Source: Candidatus Omnitrophota bacterium
Lineage (GTDB): Bacteria; Omnitrophota; Gorgyraeia; Tantalellales; Tantalellaceae
Length of the DNA: 5,517 nucleotides
Assembly (NCBI GenBank): GCA_023142805.1
Contig: JAGLIU010000145.1
Coordinates: forward strand, 1-5,517
Direction: 5' to 3'
How positions within the stretch are numbered: position 1 is the stretch's first letter; the number at the start of each line of letters is the position of its first letter. The position numbers and the translations under genes were made by a program. Of the stretch, positions 1 through 5,517 are shown in pieces. The notes under the pieces were generated by a model. That model saw only the letters and a program-made list of their open reading frames with translations, did not search any database and was not told the origin of the DNA.

Positions 1-118
1 ATTTCCCCAACAGTTTAAGAAAGGGGATATAACACCTGTCACAGGCTCGATTTATAACTTTATCAAAATTACCTACAGGCTGATGAAAATGTATGGCCAT
101 CAAAAGATCGGCTCTCAT
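1..118 (-). CDS. GH57 4-alpha-glucanotransferase/alpha-amylase-type protein, N-terminal fragment (runs off the left edge)
   Basis: The minus strand reads from an ATG at 118-116 to the window edge without a stop, giving 39 complete codons. The peptide has the GH57 first conserved motif H-F-H-Q-P at residues 10-14, followed at once by V-G-N-F-D and, further on, Y-I-P-F-L. That combination is typical of the N-terminus of GH57 4-alpha-glucanotransferases and related alpha-amylases (Thermococcus litoralis type). Such enzymes cut alpha-1,4-glucans and move maltooligosaccharide units between chains, usually in the cytoplasm. The catalytic Glu and Asp lie outside the window, so activity cannot be judged. 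The start is supported by an in-frame stop at 136-134, no other ATG between the two, and a G-rich ribosome binding site just upstream. The gene follows the GH57-glycogen synthase fusion after 49 bases on the same strand, so co-transcription is likely. Family assignment is firm. Glucanotransferase rather than amylase is inference. Confidence 0.85.
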   Translation of the reverse strand, partial: MRADLLMAIHFHQPVGNFDKVINRACDRCYIPFLKLLGK

Positions 119-121
119 AAA

Positions 122-128
122 CCCCCTT
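122..128 (-). promoter_or_regulatory. Ribosome binding site of the downstream GH57 gene
   Basis: On the minus strand AAGGGGG lies three bases before the ATG at 118-116. The spacing is short compared with the usual 5-9 bases, and the run is G-rich rather than a perfect AGGAGG. It is the only purine-rich element near this start, and the encoded peptide begins at the expected distance from the GH57 HxHQP motif, so it probably serves this gene. Confidence 0.55.
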
Positions 129-162
129 ATTTGTTAAAACACATATCTTAAACTTATCAAAC

Positions 163-179
163 GGAGGTTAAGATCCTCC
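163..179 (-). other. Short GC hairpin over the stop codon of the fusion gene
   Basis: On the minus strand GGAGG and CCTCC form a 5-base-pair stem around a 7-base loop that includes the TAA stop of the fusion gene at 170-168. No T-run follows, so this is not a convincing intrinsic terminator. It could be a weak attenuator or a chance product of the glycine codons at the protein's end. The 49-base gap holds nothing else but the ribosome binding site of the next gene. Confidence 0.2.
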
Positions 180-3100
180 ATCACCGTTTAACTCCCTGTA
201 CAGTGCCAAATACTGTTTTGCCGAACGACTCCAGGAAAAGTCATAACTCATCGCGCGAACAACTAATTTATTCCATTCCTCTTTATCCTCGTACAAATAA
301 ATCGCTCTTTCGATAGTGTTATAAAGATCATCTTTTGACGCGAAAGCGAACTTAAATCCATTACCGTTTTTTCTGTCCTCATCATGGTCTATTATCACAT
401 CATCAAGCCCTCCGGTAGCCCTCACCACAGGGATGGTGCCGTATTTGATACTGTACATCTGATTAAGCCCACATGGCTCATACCTTGAAGGCATAAGGAA
501 GATATCACACCCGGCTTCTATTTTATGCGCGAGTTCATCATTAAAATCATTACAAACATATACATTCTTGGGATATTTTTTAGCGAGTTTCCCAAACATG
601 CGATTATACCGTATAGTACCTGTCCCCAGAATAATAACGCCTGCTCCCAACTTAACAAGTTTACCCATTATCTCAGCGACAAGATCCATGCCCTTTTGTT
701 CCGCGAGCCTTGTGACCGAACCAAGCAAAGGCGCGTCAATAGATAACGACAGACGCGTATATTCTAAAAGGTCTTTTTTGCATTCTTTTTTCTTGCCTAT
801 GCTGTCCGCGTCGAATCTGGTTTTTATGAACATATCGTTCTTTGGACTCCATACTGAATAATCCACTCCGTTAGGTATACCATAAAGCAGATCTTTTCTT
901 CTTCGCAAAAGTCCGTCCAAGCCCGCGCCGCATTCAGAGGTCATTATTTCTCCGGCATACCTGCGGCTTACGGTATTGATCGCGTCCGAATATAATATAC
1001 CCGCCTTCATAAAATTCACTCTTCCGTAAAATTCCAGGTTTTCCATATTAAACAAATGCTCCGGGATACCGGCTTTATGTAATATCTTCTTATCAAAAAT
1101 ACCTTGATACACCATGTTGTGTATTGTGAAAAGCGTCTTAACATTGTGAAAGAACTTATCATGACTCAGCTTAAATTTCAGGTAGAACGGGACAAGCGCT
1201 GACTGCCAGTCATTGCAATGAATTATATCCGGTTTGAAATCCATGGCTTTAACGGCTTCAAGTACTGCTCTGGAAAAATAAGCAAACCGTTGATCATTAT
1301 CCGGATGATCCCCTTTATCCGTACCATAGAGACCTTTCTTGGTGAAATATCTCTTCTTTTTGATGAAATATGTGGTTATCCCGTCTCTCCTGTTCGAGTA
1401 GATCGTAAACCCGCCTTCAAGAGAATGTCCGCTTACATGTTTTTCTTTTTCAAACTCAAAATCACCCTGAGCGGTAATTTTATAAAAAGGCATTATCACC
1501 CTTACGTCCACCCCTAAAGACGCTAACGCTTTCGGAAGACTTCCGGAAACATCGGCAAGTCCGCCTGTCTTGGCAAAGGGAACCGCTTCCGAAGTTACAA
1601 AAAGCACCTTCATCCGCTGCCCCATTTCCACACGAGCGGAACCTTCTTGGATACTGCGTACTGAAGGAGTAACAGGTATAGACCTTTTAAGATAATACGG
1701 AATATTTCGTCCGATAAGACTGTAGATATTTGAAAGATTTTTACGGTAAAGCTCGTCAAAAACAAAATCCAGTTCACTGCCAAAATCATCGTACCACCAG
1801 AACCAATCACTGCCTTCCGCTATGTAAAGCGCTTCCATCACTTTTTTATTCGGCTCTTCGGGGGATAAAAACACTTCTCGTCTCGCTTTTTCAAGATACT
1901 CCCAGGCTCTATCCTTTTGCGGAGACCCTTTCCATTTATTAAAACTTCTGTCTATCCATGAACCGGCAAAAAGTTTTTTTATCTCACCTCTTTCTTTGTG
2001 TTCCTCAAGATACCCTCCTATCGTAACCAGTTTTACATCACGCGAGGACATAAGCCCCTTGTACATCTCCGAAAGGAATCTTTTCCCTCCGCCGGGATAA
2101 TACGGCCACGGATTCTCACCGTCAAGTATTACCGAAACTATACGTTCATCTTTACCCCGCGCGCAATACCCGGCTATCTCTTTTATGTCATGCAAAAAAC
2201 TTTTAGCGGATTTTTTTCCGGAACTCTGCGAATAATTAAAACTTATCGCGTTAGAGAGATTGATATCCCTGAAAACCATATCGATCTTTCTTCCGTCTTC
2301 TTCGGCCGTAAACGCCTTATATATAAATTCGTTGCGACGAACACTTTGCCCCTTGAACGATTCTAAGAGTATCCCTTCATCAGTAGCCATCCATTTTATC
2401 CCTTCATCAGCCAAAAGAGGGATAATATCCTGACTCACGCTTCCTTCCGAGGGCCACATACCCAAAGGCTTCCCACCAAAAACATCTTTGTAAAGCTTCA
2501 CTGCCTTTTGGATCTGAACTTTAGCGTCTTCCTTGAATCCTGAACCTTTCTCGCATAATATCGGCAAAATAGGGTGATAAAACGGTGTGGTCGATATCTC
2601 TATACGCCCTTCATCTTGAAGATTTTTATACGCTGGGAGGATCTGTCCGACTACTTCTTTCTGCCGGTTTAGAAACAGGACTTTATCCTCTTCCGAAAAT
2701 TCCGTCCCTTTCCGGATCAAGGACCTGATCAACGGATCTTTCTCCCTCAAAGTAAATCCACACCAGGCAAGGTTAAACAATAATTGTAAATCCCGCAGAT
2801 CCCGCGTATTAAAATCCTTTGTCCTGCGAAGCAACTCTTCTTCTTTAAAATTATTCCCTCTTTTTAAAAAAAGCTGTTTATATCTGGGTAAAGACGCGAT
2901 CGCGTTCGCATAGTCACACGAGAAAAAATTCTTAAGTAAAAAGACTTTGTCTTTGTCGGTTAGATTCTCCGCTTCTTTTAAAGAAAGGGTTAAATATTTG
3001 TCATCAATGGTATCACTAACAGCTATATCTTGAAGCTGCCATATCAACGACGGTGTAAGATTGAAGGTACATTTGGATTCCGGAAAATCATCCAATACAG

Positions 3101-3230
3101 CTACCATATCAAGATAAGAATAAGTGGCATGCAGTCTTACCCACGGAAGATGATACTTTCCTGTGATAATATCCCTGTACATCGGCTGATGCATATGCCA
3201 TAAAAAAGCTACGGATAGTTTGTTCTTCAT
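168..3230 (-). CDS. Fusion of a GH57 glycoside hydrolase and a GT5 glycogen/starch synthase
   Basis: This 1020-residue protein has two enzyme halves. Residues 1 to about 520 are GH57: motif 1 H-M-H-Q-P (12-16); STTPFYHPILPIL (213-225); WPSEG (259-263) with presumed nucleophile E262; ILDGENPWPYYP with presumed acid D370; and AEGSDWFWWYDD (471-482). This is the amylopullulanase/alpha-amylase-like branch, acting on alpha-glucans; it lacks the HAHLP-type motif of GH57 branching enzymes. Residues 540-1020 match a whole GlgA: KTGGLADV (554-561, donor-binding lysine K554), HCNDWQ (671-676), TIHNMVYQG (702-710), IPNGVD (785-790), RLAEQKG (841-847) and EPCGL (918-922). GT5 enzymes transfer glucose from ADP-glucose to the non-reducing end of alpha-1,4-glucan. 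A linker at about 520-539 joins the halves in one frame without a stop. All catalytic signatures look intact, so the protein is probably bifunctional and cytoplasmic; no signal peptide is seen. The start is fixed by motif 1 at residue 12 and an in-frame stop at 3248-3246. The fusion itself is unusual; GlgA normally stands alone at about 480 residues. Confidence 0.95.
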   Translation of the reverse strand: MKNKLSVAFLWHMHQPMYRDIITGKYHLPWVRLHATYSYLDMVAVLDDFPESKCTFNLTPSLIWQLQDIAVSDTIDDKYLTLSLKEAENLTDKDKVFLLKNFFSCDYANAIASLPRYKQLFLKRGNNFKEEELLRRTKDFNTRDLRDLQLLFNLAWCGFTLREKDPLIRSLIRKGTEFSEEDKVLFLNRQKEVVGQILPAYKNLQDEGRIEISTTPFYHPILPILCEKGSGFKEDAKVQIQKAVKLYKDVFGGKPLGMWPSEGSVSQDIIPLLADEGIKWMATDEGILLESFKGQSVRRNEFIYKAFTAEEDGRKIDMVFRDINLSNAISFNYSQSSGKKSAKSFLHDIKEIAGYCARGKDERIVSVILDGENPWPYYPGGGKRFLSEMYKGLMSSRDVKLVTIGGYLEEHKERGEIKKLFAGSWIDRSFNKWKGSPQKDRAWEYLEKARREVFLSPEEPNKKVMEALYIAEGSDWFWWYDDFGSELDFVFDELYRKNLSNIYSLIGRNIPYYLKRSIPVTPSVRSIQEGSARVEMGQRMKVLFVTSEAVPFAKTGGLADVSGSLPKALASLGVDVRVIMPFYKITAQGDFEFEKEKHVSGHSLEGGFTIYSNRRDGITTYFIKKKRYFTKKGLYGTDKGDHPDNDQRFAYFSRAVLEAVKAMDFKPDIIHCNDWQSALVPFYLKFKLSHDKFFHNVKTLFTIHNMVYQGIFDKKILHKAGIPEHLFNMENLEFYGRVNFMKAGILYSDAINTVSRRYAGEIMTSECGAGLDGLLRRRKDLLYGIPNGVDYSVWSPKNDMFIKTRFDADSIGKKKECKKDLLEYTRLSLSIDAPLLGSVTRLAEQKGMDLVAEIMGKLVKLGAGVIILGTGTIRYNRMFGKLAKKYPKNVYVCNDFNDELAHKIEAGCDIFLMPSRYEPCGLNQMYSIKYGTIPVVRATGGLDDVIIDHDEDRKNGNGFKFAFASKDDLYNTIERAIYLYEDKEEWNKLVVRAMSYDFSWSRSAKQYLALYRELNGDGGS

Positions 3231-3238
3231 GATGATAT

Positions 3239-3268
3239 ATGATACTTATAAGGTATGGCGAGCGTCAA
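3239..3268 (-). promoter_or_regulatory. Candidate sigma-70-type promoter of the fusion gene
   Basis: On the minus strand a TTGACG hexamer (3268-3263) is followed after 18 bases by TATCAT (3244-3239), a reasonable -35/-10 pair. Only eight bases separate the -10 from the ATG at 3230, so transcription would start at or within a few bases of the start codon. The same region lacks a Shine-Dalgarno. An AT-rich tract lies upstream of the -35. Without transcript data this remains a prediction. Confidence 0.4.
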
Positions 3269-3316
3269 GATAAAAATCAAAAGAGAGCCATCTGTCTTAG
3301 AGTTTTTTTCGGATTG

Positions 3317-3400
3317 AAATCGCTACAGTTAATGGGATATAAATTTTAAAAATGTTTTTATGTCCCTCGACCATACGTTATACTGACTGTAGCGCGATTT
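3317..3400. repeat. Inverted repeat spanning the end of the phosphorylase-like gene and the gap
   Basis: Arm one (3317-3329, AAATCGCTACAGT) is complementary to arm two (3386-3400) with a two-base bulge: ACTGTAGC, then GC, then GATTT. The arms are 56 bases apart, and the second lies inside the last codons of the upstream gene. In the minus-strand transcript they could form a 13-base-pair stem enclosing the stop codon. No T-run follows in that direction, so it is not a standard terminator. It may be an mRNA end structure, a degenerate repeat, or chance. Confidence 0.35.
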
Positions 3401-5517
3401 TACTCGCCATATTTAAATCTATCATTTCTTCATAATCTATCGGCTTAGCGTCCGGAAAAAATAATACATATCTGGAAGAATCCTTATATTCCCATATTAT
3501 AGGCAGATCCGAAGCTTTTTTACCCAGAGCTAACTCCAAAGTGATCGTCAACATCATCAATATTTCTACGTTGATCTGGCGAAGTATAGACTCATCATTA
3601 TCATTCTCGTCATAATATGTCTTTATCCGAGAAGTATCTACAGCGGCGAGAAAAGCTTTTTTGTCAGTTTCTGTAGTACGGAATTGTTCAAATTTCGGCA
3701 AGCCTATCGTATCTCGTGAAGCGAGTATAATAACGTTTGAAAGATTATTTAATTTTTTATCCATCTCACTCAATATATCCCGCGCCAGAGCCTCTCCATC
3801 ATTCTCGACAATAACAATATTGTCTAATCCCATAGCTTTGAATTTATACTTAAAAGCCTTTATTTCGGAAATTATGGGACTCAGCAAACTATATTGCAAT
3901 CCCTTTTTTTTGTAACCGGGTACCCATCCGGTTTCAAGACCTATTATTAACTTTCTGTTTTCTTTTTTGGCCCTGCGGGCTAAAACTATCAAAGCACCCA
4001 CTATCGAGTGTATCTCAAATTCTTGTAATCTTTTATTCATCCTTTTCACGGCCATATTTATATGTCTGGGAACATTACCCTTTCCGATTTTTTCTACCTC
4101 GGCAACCACACTTTCTATAGTTTCTTTTATCTCTACTGACCCCATCTCCCTGCTAAGATCCTTAATTCTCCCCATTTTGATCCCGTAAAAACCCGTGTCC
4201 CACATTGCCCTTAAGTTAGATATGATCTCGTTCCCACTTTCAATAATTTCATCCCTGATATTGTTAGCCGGTATTTGAGAAAACTCCGCGCCTCCTAATT
4301 CACTTTCCGGCACATTTTCACTCTTTAATTTATCAATTATTTTTAAATATCTTCCGTCGATCAAAGATAATCCTAATTTATTCAACAAAGTTACCATATC
4401 ATCATAGGTTACCTGCTGATACTGCTCCTTGTCCCCTCCCACGAATACCCCCATAAACTCAATAGTCGCGAATACTCTCATCTTAGATCTTCTACCCGAA
4501 ATACTGTCTCTGCTCAAAAGATAACTCCTATCAGATTTTGCGATCCATGTCTCCGTATCAGCTTCACTAGCTATTCCGCTATTAACTCTGGGAAAGATCA
4601 AAGTATTGATCTCACCCTCTTTTTTATACCAATAAATATTGTAATCCAACCGTTGTGATTCCAATGTATGTATTATCCTTTCTATCTCTTTTGCCATAAC
4701 GGACTGCCGGGAGCTTTCCCCTTTCACAAGAAAAACCGCTATCGGATCTTTTTGTGAAGGATACCCCTTCAGAAGCCGCGTTGTAACTCCTTCCGTAACA
4801 CTGATCGGCTGTGTCAAATTATTGTCGTTTTCAATATATCTTTCTACGGGTAGAACATCACCGATAAAGACGTCAAAGGGTTTAAGACTTTTAAAAAACT
4901 GAATATGTAAATGATTACGTGTAGTAGCCCCGGCGTTTCTACCATTATGCAGAAATCTGAACCCCTCACTTTCATCTGTCCATTTTAAGATTTTTATCAA
5001 ATCACCATTTCTTAATTTCTGCCGCATGTGATCCCTATGTATCAACGTTCCATGGTCCCCGTCAAATATCGGGAACATATTCGCCTTTGCCTCCCATTCC
5101 TCATCAATAATAATCCCCCTGTCATTCTGATCCCGGCAATTCGCGCATAGTATACATTCGAGAGGACTTCTCTCAGGAGGAACCCTGAACGCGATATCCC
5201 TGCCTTTATTGAGAATCTTATACAATCGCCCCTTACCACTTTCACTCCTCAATACCATCCCTTGAGACCAATCCCAATAATCACTTCCGTCCCCTAACTT
5301 AGGGGGGATCTTAAAATCTGTCCGGTTCTTTTGATAAGATACAACACTTTCAAGTTTTTCTCTAAGTGTGCCTTGTAACACAAAAAAATCTTTACCGCGT
5401 CTAAATATTTCTCTATTCTTCTCACTAAACTTATAAGCTTGAATGTTCTTATCGAACAATTCAGGGATCTCACTGGCATAAATATGTATTTCACGGAAAT
5501 TCTCATCCCATATAACG
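3378..5517 (-). CDS. HIT-superfamily nucleotide-sugar phosphorylase-like protein with an extra C-terminal domain (start outside the window)
   Basis: The frame is open from the right edge to the TAA at 3380-3378, giving 712 codons (numbered here from the first complete codon, 5516-5514). There is no stop or ATG before the TTG at 5459, and the residues upstream of it look coding, so the true start is probably outside. Core features: a C-x-x-C-x-x-C cluster (C121, C124, C127), a GTLIHRDH strand with H163, and HNGRNAGATTRNHLHIQFF (190-208) carrying H202-x-H204-x-Q206. This is the HxHxQ signature of GalT, GDP-L-galactose/GDP-glucose phosphorylase (VTC2-like) and DUF4922 proteins. H204 would be the nucleophile that takes the nucleotidyl group; C121, C124, H163 and H202 recall the GalT zinc site. 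Segments at about 258-310 and 344-385 fit the VTC2-like C-terminal part. Residues from about 501 to 712 form a further alternating alpha/beta region of unknown function. Likely reaction: phosphorolysis of a nucleotide sugar to sugar 1-phosphate; substrate unknown. No membrane segments are seen. The fusion gene lies 147 bases downstream. Confidence 0.8.
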   Translation of the reverse strand, partial: VIWDENFREIHIYASEIPELFDKNIQAYKFSEKNREIFRRGKDFFVLQGTLREKLESVVSYQKNRTDFKIPPKLGDGSDYWDWSQGMVLRSESGKGRLYKILNKGRDIAFRVPPERSPLECILCANCRDQNDRGIIIDEEWEAKANMFPIFDGDHGTLIHRDHMRQKLRNGDLIKILKWTDESEGFRFLHNGRNAGATTRNHLHIQFFKSLKPFDVFIGDVLPVERYIENDNNLTQPISVTEGVTTRLLKGYPSQKDPIAVFLVKGESSRQSVMAKEIERIIHTLESQRLDYNIYWYKKEGEINTLIFPRVNSGIASEADTETWIAKSDRSYLLSRDSISGRRSKMRVFATIEFMGVFVGGDKEQYQQVTYDDMVTLLNKLGLSLIDGRYLKIIDKLKSENVPESELGGAEFSQIPANNIRDEIIESGNEIISNLRAMWDTGFYGIKMGRIKDLSREMGSVEIKETIESVVAEVEKIGKGNVPRHINMAVKRMNKRLQEFEIHSIVGALIVLARRAKKENRKLIIGLETGWVPGYKKKGLQYSLLSPIISEIKAFKYKFKAMGLDNIVIVENDGEALARDILSEMDKKLNNLSNVIILASRDTIGLPKFEQFRTTETDKKAFLAAVDTSRIKTYYDENDNDESILRQINVEILMMLTITLELALGKKASDLPIIWEYKDSSRYVLFFPDAKPIDYEEMIDLNMASKIALQSV

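Noticed and set aside
119..167. A separate promoter for the downstream GH57 gene
   Set aside because: A TTGATA-like hexamer is present, but no acceptable -10 box follows at 16-18 bases. Co-transcription with the fusion gene is simpler.
525..2366. Several plus-strand open frames of 70-122 codons within the fusion gene
   Set aside because: They lie antisense to a gene with clear GH57 and GT5 motifs, have no recognisable domains or ribosome binding sites, and read as low-complexity shadow peptides.
1640..3230. GH57 half as a glycogen branching enzyme
   Set aside because: GH57 branching enzymes begin with an HAHLP-like motif, usually with a DUF1957 region. This half has HMHQP, WPSEG and DGENPW, which fit the amylopullulanase/amylase-like branch better.
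3301..3310. Run of seven T on the plus strand as an intrinsic terminator
   Set aside because: No GC-rich stem precedes it on the plus strand and no plus-strand gene ends there. On the minus strand it reads as A's, which would not terminate transcription.
3661..4188. Plus-strand open frames of 84 and 73 codons opposite the phosphorylase-like gene
   Set aside because: Shadows of the real minus-strand gene. Their Ser/Ile/Leu-rich composition reflects the complement of Lys/Glu/Asp-rich codons.
5457..5459. TTG at 5459 as the true start of the phosphorylase-like gene
   Set aside because: The frame stays open upstream to the edge with plausible coding sequence, and no Shine-Dalgarno precedes the TTG, so a partial gene is the better reading.
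5042..5506. Minus-strand frames of 67 and 70 codons in another phase of the phosphorylase-like gene
   Set aside because: They overlap the conserved Cys cluster and N-terminal region in a different frame and show no motif of their own.

Overview
The window holds three genes, all on the minus strand, so transcription runs from position 5517 toward position 1. From upstream to downstream they are: (1) 5517-3378, the C-terminal 712 codons of a protein whose start lies outside the window. It has a HIT-superfamily nucleotide-sugar phosphorylase-like core (GDP-galactose/GDP-glucose phosphorylase or DUF4922 type) followed by an alpha/beta domain I cannot assign. (2) 3230-168, a complete 1020-residue fusion of a glycoside hydrolase family 57 (GH57) enzyme with a full-length ADP-glucose-type glycogen/starch synthase (GT5, GlgA). 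(3) 118-1, the first 39 codons of a second GH57 protein of the 4-alpha-glucanotransferase/alpha-amylase type, which runs off the left edge. This last gene is supported by the HFHQP motif and an intact reading frame.

Genes 2 and 3 form an alpha-glucan (glycogen) module. GT5 elongates alpha-1,4-glucan from an activated glucose donor, while the two distinct GH57 enzymes would cleave, trim or transfer glucan chains. Gene 1 could act on a nucleotide sugar and release a sugar 1-phosphate. Placed next to a glycogen synthase, it suggests a link between the nucleotide-sugar pool and the storage polymer, but its substrate is not readable from sequence.

The organism looks like an AT-leaning, probably anaerobic, uncultured bacterium. 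GH57-based glucan metabolism is common in anaerobes, thermophiles and candidate phyla. The C-terminal part of gene 1 resembles, from memory only, sequences I associate with very large proteins of Candidatus Omnitrophota. I hold that placement with moderate-to-low confidence.

Non-coding content is small. The 147-base gap between genes 1 and 2 carries a plausible sigma-70-type promoter very close to the gene 2 ATG, which has no Shine-Dalgarno, so the mRNA may be leaderless. It also carries one arm of an inverted repeat whose other arm lies in the end of gene 1. The 49-base gap between genes 2 and 3 carries a G-rich ribosome binding site for gene 3 and a short hairpin at the stop of gene 2. I see no RNA genes, mobile elements, CRISPR or convincing intrinsic terminators, and no plus-strand gene.
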